Source: Luteolibacter ambystomatis
GTDB lineage: Bacteria > Verrucomicrobiota > Verrucomicrobiia > Verrucomicrobiales > Akkermansiaceae
Direction of reading: 5' to 3'
Assembly: GCF_018137965.1 (NCBI RefSeq)
Contig: NZ_CP073100.1
Coordinates: 2,108,001-2,172,000, forward strand
Length of the DNA: 64,000 bases
Shown: positions 18,701 through 26,862 of the stretch, piece by piece
Layout: each line of letters opens with the position of its first letter
Position numbering within the stretch: the stretch's first letter is position 1
The notes under the pieces: generated by a model
The model's input: the letters and a program-made list of their open reading frames with translations, nothing else
Databases searched by the model: none
Told to the model about the DNA's origin: nothing
Program-made: the position numbers and the translations under genes

Positions 18701-19936
18701 GTCAATCCGACGCTGGTCATCCGCGCCGCCGATGGCACCGGCCGCGCCAACATCAAGGTCGGCGCAAGCAGCACGGTGACCAACAGCGGCGTCCAAACCG
18801 GAGCCGTCGATTTGCTCACCGGTGTCAGCGGCACCAGCAAACTCGATGCCCTCGTTGGAACGCTCAGCATCGGTGATGGCCGCAACACCTCCGCCTCCAC
18901 CTACTCCTTCATCATGGGCAGTGGCACGCTCGACGCCACCGCCCTGATCGTCGGCAACAAGAACGGCGTGGCCGGCACACCGAATGCCAACTTCAGCGTC
19001 ACCGGTGGCACCGTGAAGGCGACCACCGTCACTCTCGGCGTGGTCGCTTCCGGAGGCACCGGAGTGAACTCCACGCTCACGCTCAACGGCAGCTCCGTTC
19101 TAGCCGCGCAGACCATCGCCACCGGCACCGGTGCGGGCACCCGCACCTTTTCCTGGAACAGCGGCACGATCACAACGCTGGATGCCAGCACAGACCTCAC
19201 CGTCAGCAGCGCGCTCAAACTCGCCGCCACCGGCAATCATGTCTTCGACATCGGCACCGGCCGCACCGGCACGGTAAGCGGCATCATCAGCGAAGCCGCC
19301 GCAGGTGGTGTGCTGACCAAGGCGGGAGCAGGTACGCTCGTCCTCTCCGGAGTGAACACTTACACCGGTGACACGCTGGTGACCGGCGGCACGCTGACGC
19401 TGTCGAATGCGTTCCTCGCCGATACCGCGGATGTGAAGCTGAGCAACGGCGCGGTGCTCAATCTGAACCACGCCGCCACCGACACCGTCGATGAACTCTA
19501 CATCGATGGCGTCCAGCAGGCTCCGGGCACCTGGGGTTCCCTCACCTCCTCCGCCACCCACAAAACCGCCCGCATCACCGGCACCGGCCTCCTGCAGGTG
19601 ACCACGGGTGCGAGCGCCAGCAGCTACTCCACCTGGGCCGCCACCAATGCGGGCGGACAACCGGCGGACGGCGACTTCGACAGCGACGGCGTGAAGAACG
19701 GCGTGGAATACTTCTTCGGAGCAACTCCCGGCTTCACCGCCAACCCGGCCACCGTCAACGGCACGATCACCTGGCCGAAGGACGCCACCGCCGCCGCCAC
19801 TCCGATCGTCGAAACCTCCGCCGACCTGATCACCTGGACCCCTGTCACCTTCACGGACAACGGCACCTCGATCCAATACACCATCCCCACCGGTGATCCG
19901 AAGCGCTTCGTCCGCCTCCGCGTGACGGTGCCGTAA
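15755..19936 (+). CDS. Giant secreted autotransporter-associated beta-strand repeat protein (paralogue 2)
   Basis: 1393 aa from the ATG at 15755, chosen because the signal peptide MKSKILPLFVVACFSPTLLA begins there; in-frame codons upstream lie in the conserved leader block. The body is Gly/Thr/Asn-rich beta-solenoid with repeats such as LTKTGIGTLTLEGANTYTG and LTKAGAGTLVLSGVNTYTG. As in its upstream neighbour, the C-terminal part has a DELYIDGVQQAPGTWG cap, a DFDSDGVKNGVEYFFG Ca-binding-like loop and a terminal module (VETSADLITW ... RFVRLRVTVP). No translocator barrel is encoded. Expected at the cell surface or released. A strong terminator follows. The function is structural or adhesive by inference only. 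Confidence 0.8.
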   Translation: MKSKILPLFVVACFSPTLLADTISWTGTTTGDWTTPANWSNNTAPAAGNAYAATGTGKTVNSPATGNVTFAGDSLAVANGSALKLITTNGGGTLVSTFTIPNLTLDGATVSPASSLGSVTQTLANQLALANAVTVEMNDAGGFTNGLTFNNGYVGSGSLTIKRGGTTGSSRNVVIGGTNSTAAYSGAVSVTGNSSGKTVAVTINPGTGWGGGNLTIGQWSSVTLGADTTGTGGVTVAANGTLQIGNAAGTGSLAKDILNNGSVAFNRTGTLVHGGIISGTGSVSLNGTGSIVLTGANTHTGGTTLNSGMLVLGGADAIGSTGNLTLKGGTLQFSPSNKTDYSSRIHIADTSGSGASVTLDTTSRSVVFANPLTIDATGTVTLTKTGIGTLTLEGANTYTGATTVNAGTLKLNGSLASPITVASGATLTGGGSTTGSLTLSSGSSLLVGNSHITASGVSAAAVTLLPDAASVVPGTNLFTVVGYNGAGTPMVSEFSTAGFRNGFIADDAGNFAILFQFDAAARTWGGVTGTWDLGGSASWTGGDNLFFNGDTATFGDITADNLVTLTGTLAPAAVTIANNTTFGYTFSGTGSIAGNTALSKTGPGPLVVSTSNTYTGGTTLNGGTTTATAANALGTGPVTITSGTIALDGGTLPNTISGTGDILATGTSQGTLSGNLSGLTGTATVSTTAGGKLAITGATVAPTTLPVTLSSGATLYAANGATIAGTISVTGTGNTEGLGAIRLDTGATASGAITLNNDSTIGSNSGTGTISGAIGEAGGARALTKVGSGTVMLSGANTFTGIMNLSGGTLLLGASNTLATVSKLNFTTTGSTLDIGSTSPTFPILTANSVGTSSVTHNVKGTGTLTVNGASDLLIQNPGSSSLGTTLTMDMSGLANLVYNRSSNSVIITGTGNNRPVTATLANNTTITAANFHIQNDSSGNNTAHTATVNLGNTTTLNVNNLNLLNNASSRDNATLRFRSGGVNPTLVIRAADGTGRANIKVGASSTVTNSGVQTGAVDLLTGVSGTSKLDALVGTLSIGDGRNTSASTYSFIMGSGTLDATALIVGNKNGVAGTPNANFSVTGGTVKATTVTLGVVASGGTGVNSTLTLNGSSVLAAQTIATGTGAGTRTFSWNSGTITTLDASTDLTVSSALKLAATGNHVFDIGTGRTGTVSGIISEAAAGGVLTKAGAGTLVLSGVNTYTGDTLVTGGTLTLSNAFLADTADVKLSNGAVLNLNHAATDTVDELYIDGVQQAPGTWGSLTSSATHKTARITGTGLLQVTTGASASSYSTWAATNAGGQPADGDFDSDGVKNGVEYFFGATPGFTANPATVNGTITWPKDATAAATPIVETSADLITWTPVTFTDNGTSIQYTIPTGDPKRFVRLRVTVP

Positions 19937-19978
19937 ACCGCGGGACATTCTCCCCCCAATCCAAAAACCCACCCGGTT

Positions 19979-20014
19979 CCGCCCCGGCCGCCCTGCGGCC
20001 GGGGCGGATCGTTT
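19979..20014 (+). terminator. Rho-independent terminator after the beta-repeat pair
   Basis: A perfect 13-bp stem CCGCCCCGGCCGC (19979-19991) pairs with GCGGCCGGGGCGG (19995-20007) across a three-base loop, followed by ATCGTTTT. It ends transcription from the second giant gene before the ABC ATPase gene. Confidence 0.8.
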
Positions 20015-20062
20015 TCCGGAGGAAGCACTGGACGCGGACGGAAGGACGGGCATCGTATCGCC

Positions 20063-20818
20063 GTGTCCGCGCCCGTCCTTGAAATCGACCATGTGGTGAA
20101 ACGCTTCGACAGCTTCACGGCCGTAGATGGCGTGTGCCTGGACGTCCGTGCCGGGGAAGTGGTGGGATTGCTCGGCGTGAACGGCGCGGGCAAGACCACG
20201 CTCATGAATATGGTGCTGGGCCTCATCACCCCCACCTCTGGCACCATCCGCGCCTTTGGCATGGATCTGTCGAAGCACCGCATGGAGATCCTGCGGCGCG
20301 CGAACTTCTGCACCACCTACGCCGCCCTCCCCGGGAACGTCAGCGTGCGCAACAATCTGCTGATCTTCGCCGGGCTCTACGGCGTGAAGAAGCCGAAGCA
20401 GAAAGTCGCTGAACTACTGGAACTACTGGAGATCACCAAACTCGCGGACAAACCCACCGGCCAGCTCTCCGCCGGAGAATCCACCCGCGTGAACCTTGCC
20501 AAAGCCCTGCTCAACGATCCCGAGCTGCTGCTGCTGGACGAACCCACCGCCTCGCTCGATCCGGACATCGCGGACAAAGTGCGCAAGCTGGTCCGGCACG
20601 TACAAAAGGAGCGGGCTCCCGCGATCCTCTACACCTCTCATAACATGCGGGACATCGAGGAAGTCTGCGACCGCATCCTTTTTCTCCATCAGGGCAAAAT
20701 TCTCGCCAGCGGCACCGCGGACGAGATCACCCGCCACTTCAAGGAGGACGACCTTGAGAATGTCTTCATCAAGATCGCCCGCTCCGGAGATGTGGAGACG
20801 GTGGGATCGGGATGCTGA
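20063..20818 (+). CDS. ABC-2 type transporter ATP-binding protein
   Basis: The nucleotide-binding subunit of an exporter, 251 aa from GTG 20063. Visible motifs are Walker A GVNGAGKTTL, the signature LSAGESTRVNLAKAL, Walker B LLLLDEPTA with D-loop SLDPD, and the switch His in YTSHNM. The NatA/CcmA-like layout fits drug, lipid or polysaccharide exporters. Its natural partner permease is on the same strand at about 26.9-27.7 kb; a 5.8-kb opposite-strand metalloprotease gene separates the two. A bidirectional hairpin follows at once, so the ATPase is now probably transcribed alone. Confidence 0.92.
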   Translation: MSAPVLEIDHVVKRFDSFTAVDGVCLDVRAGEVVGLLGVNGAGKTTLMNMVLGLITPTSGTIRAFGMDLSKHRMEILRRANFCTTYAALPGNVSVRNNLLIFAGLYGVKKPKQKVAELLELLEITKLADKPTGQLSAGESTRVNLAKALLNDPELLLLDEPTASLDPDIADKVRKLVRHVQKERAPAILYTSHNMRDIEEVCDRILFLHQGKILASGTADEITRHFKEDDLENVFIKIARSGDVETVGSGC

Positions 20819-20822
20819 ATGA

Positions 20823-20858
20823 AAAAGGGCGGCCGGAGTTTTTCCGACCGCTCCTTTT
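20823..20858. terminator. Bidirectional terminator between convergent genes
   Basis: AAAAGGGCGGCCGG pairs with CCGACCGCTCCTTTT (one bulge, one mismatch) around an AGTTTTT loop. An A-run on one side and a T-run on the other let it work on both strands. It separates the ABC ATPase (plus) from the giant metalloprotease (minus). Confidence 0.7.
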
Positions 20859-20869
20859 GCGGAATGACG

Positions 20870-23800
20870 TCACTGCCCGACTCGGGCGCGGATGAAGATC
20901 TGCGGCTTCTCCGCCGGAGTCGCCACGGCGCGGAAGGTATGGTACTCCCAGCCGCTGTCGGGCGTCGCCAAGCCGGTGGTGATGGCAGGCACCACCTCAT
21001 CCACCGGTTCGGTTCCCCATGAGTTGACATCCTCGCCAGCCTCGACGGTGTAGGTGAGACCATCGATCATGGCGGACGGGCTCCCCTCCTCGCCGCTGAA
21101 GGAAGCCCCGGAGCGCACCGCGATGGTGAAGGTGAATGCATCCTCGCCACCGATGCTCTGGACGCTTTCATAAACCAACCCCGTCGAACCGGAAGAAGTC
21201 GGATCCCCGTCGAAGGCGAACTCGAAAAGGTTGTTCGCACCATCTCCATCCGGATCCGCATCCACCGCACCTGTGACCGAGTTGAAGCCATGAGCCACTG
21301 CCCACGCATCATAGGGCGTGCCTCCATGGGTGACATTGAGGATGCCCGTACCGGTGATGAGGCTGGTCTGGTGCGCGGCGGAAGAACCGATCGCACCCCA
21401 ATTACCGGAGGCCTGGGCAAGACCATCAATGTAGAGCATGTCCACCACATCGGTGGCGGCGTGGTTCAGATTCAGAACCGCTCCCGTGCTCAGGCGGATG
21501 GCTGCGGCATCAGCAAAGAAAGCGCTGTTCGCCGTGAGGGTTCCGGCGCTCACGCTGGTTTCCCCCGCGTAGGTATTCGCCCCGCTCAAGGTGGTCGTGC
21601 CACTACCTGCATGCGAGAACGAGCCACTGCCGCTGATCACCGCGGACATCGTCAACGTGCCGGTCCGATTGATCACCAGCACACCGTTGTTCACGACAGA
21701 AGTCGAAGCCAGACTGCCGGTGCCGGAACCGTTGCCGACCTGAAGCACACCAGCGGAGATGGTGGTCGTGCCAGTGTATGTGTTGTTCCCGCCCAGCACC
21801 AGCGTGCCAGATCCGGTCTTCGTCAGCGCACCGGTCTGGCTGGCAACGTTCGCCACCGGCAGACTCAGGGTGGTCGAGAATTCCTGCGTGTCCACCGTCG
21901 CGCCACCGGTGCCGACCAGCACGACGAAGGGACTGCCCGCCGTCACCGCCAGTGCGGGAATATTCGCCGACAAGCGCAGCGTGGCCCCGCCATTCAGGAT
22001 CAGGCCGCTGTTCGTCGCCAGCGTGCTGGCGATGGTGCTTTCAAAACCACAGCCGGTGACGAACATGCCGCCTGCCAGTGTGAGGGTGGCGTTGCCGCTG
22101 TTCCCGGATGTTGGTTGGAGCTTCACCGTCTGGGTGCCGGTGTAGGTGAAGGTCGCTCCACTGTTCACCGTCATGGCGGAAGTGTAGCCGCCCTGACCGT
22201 TCAGCGACATGGCATCATTCTGAGTCCACGTGCCACCGGAGTTGAGGTTCAGATTGCCGGGACGTCCGTTGTAGAGCGTGCCGTTGTTCACCACGGAGCC
22301 CGCAACGTTGAGCGTCTGACTGGTCGTGCCACTCGCCACGTTGTTGCCGATGCGCACCAGCTTGCCCGGCGCGATCACCACGCTGGAGCCCGCCTGGAAA
22401 TTCACCGTGGTCGTGTTGGCCGCCGCCGCGCCAATGGTCCATCCGCCGTTCGCGGAGCTCTGGTCACCGGAGAGATTCAACGTGCCATTGTCCAGCGTGG
22501 TACCACCGCTGTAGCTGTTCGTTCCGGAAACCGTCAGTGTTCCCGCCGAGGTCTTGCCAAGCGAACCCGTTCCGGAAATGGCCTGCCCCAGCGTGAGAGC
22601 GTCCGAGCGATTGATCACCAGGCTGGCATTGTTGGTGATGGCACCGGTGCCGAGTACGCCGCTGGTCCCACCCGCGCCGACCTGAAGAGTGCCGCCCTTG
22701 ATCAGAGTGGTGCCGGTGTAGGTATTCGCACCGGAGAGCACCAGCGTGCCGCCGTCCTGCTTGGTGAGCGAGCCGCTGCCGCTGACCACACCGCTGATCG
22801 TCGCATTGCCGGAGATCGTCAGAGGATTGGCACCGAGCGACAGACCATTGAGCACCGACAATGCCGACGATGAACCGTTCGTCCAGATCTGTGGTCCCAA
22901 TAGCGATACCGCCACGTTCTGGCCCGCGGTGGCGGAGCCGATGGTCACCGCCCCCGCTCCGGCATTGAGTGTCAGTCCGCCGAGATCGAACGTCAGTGTA
23001 CGGTTCGTGCCACCACCGGTGAAGGTCGTGGTACCGCTGCTGGCGAAGGTCATGCCTGCGGACGATTGATCGGCATCCAGCGTGATCGCCTGCGCGGTGG
23101 TCACGGTGCTGATGTTGAAGGTCATCGTGTTGCTCGCACCCGGGACCGCTCCCGGATTCGGAGTCGTCGCACCGGAGGCCGTGGACCAGTTGGCCGCGGC
23201 ATTCCAGCTCGTGGCGCTGCCATCCCACCAGACGGCGGTCACCGCACCGGCGACATTGATTGTCATTGTCACATCGGCGGTGCCCCCCTGCGTATCGGTG
23301 GCACGGACCACGAAGCTGTTCGCTCCGGCATCGCCCACCATCGGCGTTCCGGAAAGCGTACCATCGGAAGCAATGGCCAGCCACGCCGGCCCGCTGACTT
23401 TGGAGAACGTGAGCGCATCGCCATTGCCGTCCGTCGCATCTCCCGCGATCGAACCCGAATAGGCGTTGCCCGGAAACACCGAAGGCTTCACCAGCGGATT
23501 CGAGACGAAGACCGGCGCGAGGTTGTTGGTGAACTCCACCTTCACATTATCCAGCCGGAAGTCAGCGGTCATGTTGCCGTTGTGAATCGAGATGGTGTTG
23601 AAGGTGGACGTCACCGGCGAGGTGTCCGTGGTGCTCACGCTGCTGCCATCGACCACGCTGGTGACGAGGATACCGGTGGTGGTTTTTTTCAACGTGAGCG
23701 CGGCGCTGTGCTTGAGCTGGTCGTTGATCGAGGGCTTCGAGCCGGTGGCGATCGTGGTCACGGTGCCGCCCGCGCCGAATCCATTGTCCGCACCGTAGTC

Positions 23801-26653
23801 CTCGATGAGATAGTAGCCGCTGGTGCCGCCGGTGCCATTGTGAACGCCGAAGCCATCACCCACACTGTTGTAGAGGCCGAAGCGGAATCCATTGCTGTTC
23901 GCGGGAGGTGCGACGGTGTAGCGGAAATCGAAGCTCAGTTTCAGACTGTCACCGACATCGGAGAGGCTGCGCGAGTCGAACTCCCCGAACACGCCGCCGA
24001 AGGTTCCACCCACATCCACGTTCAACGCGTTACCCGTTCCGAGCGTGGTATCCGCAGCGAGCGTCAGTGTGGCACCCTCCCAACTGAAATCACCGGTGTC
24101 GTTCGAATCGTTGGCCGCAGTGGCGGAGCCGGTGTCGAAGGTGTCGTTCGCGACTACGGAGGAAAGGGTCTGGTCGCTCACCGAAACGTTGTCGAACGAC
24201 GCCGCGCCGAGATCACCATCCACATGGCTGCACACCGCCATGCCGCCGAGAATCGACGAAGGCATGCTGATGGTGGCCGTGGACACCTGCGTCCAAGAGG
24301 TGCCGTTCGCGGAAACGTAGGCGGTGAAGACATTGCCGGTGCGGGTCATGCGCACCCAGTTGTTCGGCGCGGTGTTCAACGCAGGTCCGCTGACATTGAC
24401 CGTCGCTCCGCCGGAAGCGGTGCGGTATTGGAACGCGAAGCCGTTCGAGGGCGTGGCATAGATCGCCGCATGGGCGGCACCCGCGCCGGTGCCATCACGC
24501 AACATCACACCGGATTTCGCATAGCCGTTGCTCGCGGACTGGAGATTGATGCGCGCACGCACGTCGCAATCCCCGCTCACGCCCTGGCGCACGAAGTGGA
24601 AGGCATCCGCCGAGCCCCAGATGTCCGCACCGGAGCCATAGATCAGATGCTTCGCGCTGTCATAGGTGGCACGGCCCGCCGCGGCAACGGTGCCGATGTC
24701 ACCGGAAGTCCACGGCGGCGGTGGCAGAGCGACATTGGTATTCACCAGCACGTCCATGGAATCAAACGAAGCGCCGGTGACCTTCGCCAGCGTGGTGATG
24801 TAAACCTTGTTCGGCACGTCGGCGAAGGTGCGGCCGATCGCGAGTGGCGCATCCGTCAGGCCATTGCCCGAGCCTGAGGTCATGTCGAGGATCTGGGTCT
24901 TGCCATTGCCGGTGCCGGTCGGTCCCCAGCGCACCTGAATGCCATTGTCATTGTAGGTGGCCTGCGAGCCGCTGCGCTCGGTCATGTAATCGAGGCAGTA
25001 ATCCTGGCTGCCCGTGCGCGCAACCTTGAGACCGCGAACACCGGTGGCTGTGGACTTGTCATGCGCGGCGATGCGATAGACACCGCTGGTGGTGACCGTG
25101 GTGTAGTCGGAGCTGGTCAGCCAGTTCAGGTAGAGTTTGTAGCGCGCGTTGTAGGGCGAATATACATCCCCATTGCCCATCGTGTTGTATGGATCGCCAT
25201 ACTCGGAGGTGGTGCCGCCGCTGGCGATGGGATTGCTGCCGCTCACAACATAGCTCTGCGCGTGGTTGAGCCCGAGATTGTGCCCCAGTTCATGCGTCGC
25301 GACCTGTGCGGCATAGGTGGAACCCTCCGCACGCAGCCAGGTCTTGTTGCCACCCACGGTACCGAGCCCGGCGAAGGTGAAGCCCGGCGTGGCATTGTCC
25401 ATGCACACCATCACGAAGGAGTAGTTCCCCGGTGTATAGCCAGCGGACGTGGCGGCGGCGAGGGCATCGGTGTAAAGCGTTCCGGAGGCGCCATTGTAGC
25501 CGGACGTACCCGCGACCTTCGGCATGCGCAGGATCGGTGTGGTGGCGCAGTTGGCCGTGTTCACCGTGCAGCGGCCGTAGCTCCAGGCCGACCATGCGTT
25601 CGCGATGTAGGGCAGGATCACCGCGCCATCGACCGGCGCTCCCGTGTGATCCGAGAAATCCACGCGGATGAAGAGGATCGTTTTCACGCCCTCGGTGTGC
25701 GAGGACTCGGCGGTCACTTCCCCGCCTCCGCCATCGCCACCCGCTGCCGCGAGCATCTCGCCACCCGGGCGGGCGTTCTGTTCCGCAGCGGTCCGTTCCT
25801 CCAATTCCAACGCGGCATGCGCGGACGAGCAGAAAAGATCCGTCTCCTCCCCCACCGCGAGTCCTGCCTCATCGCCCTGGCTCCGTGTGTCCTGCTCGGA
25901 CACCGGACAGATCGCCTCACCCTTTGCGGCGTGGGCGTCGCCCACTTCCACCGGCTCCAGCAAACGACCGGCGGTAGGACGCACGACGATCGAGCTGTCG
26001 AGCTGGTAACCGTGGACTGGCACGCCGTAGCGCGAGGGTTGCCCGGATCGCTCCGCCGTGACGTAGGCTTTCAGTGAGGCCCCGTCGACCTGCACTTCAT
26101 AGAACTCCGGCGGCGCGGCAGCTCCTTCCTCCGAAACGCCCGTGTAGTGCTCGATGTCCCCGCGCTTGTCCACGGGGGTCTCCAAAAACGCCAGCACCTG
26201 CTGCGGCAGGTGGCGTCGCACGGTCACGGGAACCACCAGTTCCAGCGCGCGTGCCGGGTCCGTGTGCATCAGATCGGCAAATCCGGCGCGGCGTACCGTA
26301 GCAAGCTCGATCCCCTCGCCCACCAGCGCCTTTTTACCCTCGGCATCCGCAGCTTCATAACGCCGCGTCCAATCACGGAAGGTGGCGAACGCCGGTTCCG
26401 GAATCTCGTCCTTCCAAACCAAATCCTGGCGGCGTGCCGGTCCAGCCGGGCGCAGGGCCTTCACCGGAGTCGCGGCAGATGGATGGGCAGGCGTTTCCGG
26501 TGCAATCGGCACAGCCCTCCCTGCGCGGGTTCCCCTTGCCTGGGATACGGTTGCCTGCGGGTGGCCGGGCCACGACAGCCACGCGGTGGCGCCAATGACG
26601 GCGGCCGCAACCATCAGGATGGCCCGATGGTGCTTTTGATTGGAGCAATGCAT
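20870..26653 (-). CDS. Giant secreted zinc metalloprotease fused to beta-strand repeat stalk
   Basis: 1927 aa. An N-terminal signal or membrane helix (HHRAILMVAAAVIGATAWLSW) is followed by a roughly 300-aa propeptide-like region. The protease domain is M11/gametolysin- or reprolysin-like: the zinc motif HELGHNLGLNH (His454, Glu455, His458, His464) and a Met-turn in PYNTMGNGD. Next come two lectin/LamG-like beta-sandwiches (DADIWGSADAFHFV region; then FSWEGATLTLAADT to DFRLDNVKVEF). An Ig/cadherin-like domain (VFPGNAYSGSIAGDATDGNG) follows. The C-terminal part is an autotransporter-type beta-repeat stalk (e.g. LTKTGSGTLVLGGNNTYTG) with cap (DMLYIDGLAQASGNWG), DADPDGDGANNLFEFAFDGD and a terminal module (VEAGEDVNSW ... 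QIFIRARVGQ). Probably a surface-displayed or secreted protease acting on extracellular protein or glycoprotein. It interrupts an ABC-2 locus. Confidence 0.85.
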   Translation of the reverse strand: MHCSNQKHHRAILMVAAAVIGATAWLSWPGHPQATVSQARGTRAGRAVPIAPETPAHPSAATPVKALRPAGPARRQDLVWKDEIPEPAFATFRDWTRRYEAADAEGKKALVGEGIELATVRRAGFADLMHTDPARALELVVPVTVRRHLPQQVLAFLETPVDKRGDIEHYTGVSEEGAAAPPEFYEVQVDGASLKAYVTAERSGQPSRYGVPVHGYQLDSSIVVRPTAGRLLEPVEVGDAHAAKGEAICPVSEQDTRSQGDEAGLAVGEETDLFCSSAHAALELEERTAAEQNARPGGEMLAAAGGDGGGGEVTAESSHTEGVKTILFIRVDFSDHTGAPVDGAVILPYIANAWSAWSYGRCTVNTANCATTPILRMPKVAGTSGYNGASGTLYTDALAAATSAGYTPGNYSFVMVCMDNATPGFTFAGLGTVGGNKTWLRAEGSTYAAQVATHELGHNLGLNHAQSYVVSGSNPIASGGTTSEYGDPYNTMGNGDVYSPYNARYKLYLNWLTSSDYTTVTTSGVYRIAAHDKSTATGVRGLKVARTGSQDYCLDYMTERSGSQATYNDNGIQVRWGPTGTGNGKTQILDMTSGSGNGLTDAPLAIGRTFADVPNKVYITTLAKVTGASFDSMDVLVNTNVALPPPPWTSGDIGTVAAAGRATYDSAKHLIYGSGADIWGSADAFHFVRQGVSGDCDVRARINLQSASNGYAKSGVMLRDGTGAGAAHAAIYATPSNGFAFQYRTASGGATVNVSGPALNTAPNNWVRMTRTGNVFTAYVSANGTSWTQVSTATISMPSSILGGMAVCSHVDGDLGAASFDNVSVSDQTLSSVVANDTFDTGSATAANDSNDTGDFSWEGATLTLAADTTLGTGNALNVDVGGTFGGVFGEFDSRSLSDVGDSLKLSFDFRYTVAPPANSNGFRFGLYNSVGDGFGVHNGTGGTSGYYLIEDYGADNGFGAGGTVTTIATGSKPSINDQLKHSAALTLKKTTTGILVTSVVDGSSVSTTDTSPVTSTFNTISIHNGNMTADFRLDNVKVEFTNNLAPVFVSNPLVKPSVFPGNAYSGSIAGDATDGNGDALTFSKVSGPAWLAIASDGTLSGTPMVGDAGANSFVVRATDTQGGTADVTMTINVAGAVTAVWWDGSATSWNAAANWSTASGATTPNPGAVPGASNTMTFNISTVTTAQAITLDADQSSAGMTFASSGTTTFTGGGTNRTLTFDLGGLTLNAGAGAVTIGSATAGQNVAVSLLGPQIWTNGSSSALSVLNGLSLGANPLTISGNATISGVVSGSGSLTKQDGGTLVLSGANTYTGTTLIKGGTLQVGAGGTSGVLGTGAITNNASLVINRSDALTLGQAISGTGSLGKTSAGTLTVSGTNSYSGGTTLDNGTLNLSGDQSSANGGWTIGAAAANTTTVNFQAGSSVVIAPGKLVRIGNNVASGTTSQTLNVAGSVVNNGTLYNGRPGNLNLNSGGTWTQNDAMSLNGQGGYTSAMTVNSGATFTYTGTQTVKLQPTSGNSGNATLTLAGGMFVTGCGFESTIASTLATNSGLILNGGATLRLSANIPALAVTAGSPFVVLVGTGGATVDTQEFSTTLSLPVANVASQTGALTKTGSGTLVLGGNNTYTGTTTISAGVLQVGNGSGTGSLASTSVVNNGVLVINRTGTLTMSAVISGSGSFSHAGSGTTTLSGANTYAGETSVSAGTLTANSAFFADAAAIRLSTGAVLNLNHAATDVVDMLYIDGLAQASGNWGAIGSSAAHQTSLITGTGILNVTHGGTPYDAWAVAHGFNSVTGAVDADPDGDGANNLFEFAFDGDPTSSGSTGLVYESVQSIGGEDAFTFTIAVRSGASFSGEEGSPSAMIDGLTYTVEAGEDVNSWGTEPVDEVVPAITTGLATPDSGWEYHTFRAVATPAEKPQIFIRARVGQ

Positions 26654-26862
26654 GAGGATGGGTTTCTTTGGGTAGCGGTTTTTTGCTGATCGGGCCGAAA
26701 CCCGCTCCGCTGCACCGGCCCGCCTTCACGGAGAAAAACAGGAGCCGGGCATCATGGGGTCATCACCCTACGCCGGTCCCTGATTTCCAAATAGTCGGCA
26801 ATTCCACCGACACGACCCCGGGGGTGGCGAAATCGGCGCTGGATTCGCGCCACTGCGGTGCA

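Noticed and set aside
23066-24877. 603-aa plus-strand frame opposite the giant metalloprotease
   Set aside because: Antisense shadow of a confident gene; Arg/Gly/Ala-rich, no signal or domain.
11184-26653. PEP-CTERM or autotransporter barrel at the ends of the giant proteins
   Set aside because: No PEP motif with C-terminal helix and basic tail, and no barrel strands ending in Phe, are present at any of the three C termini.
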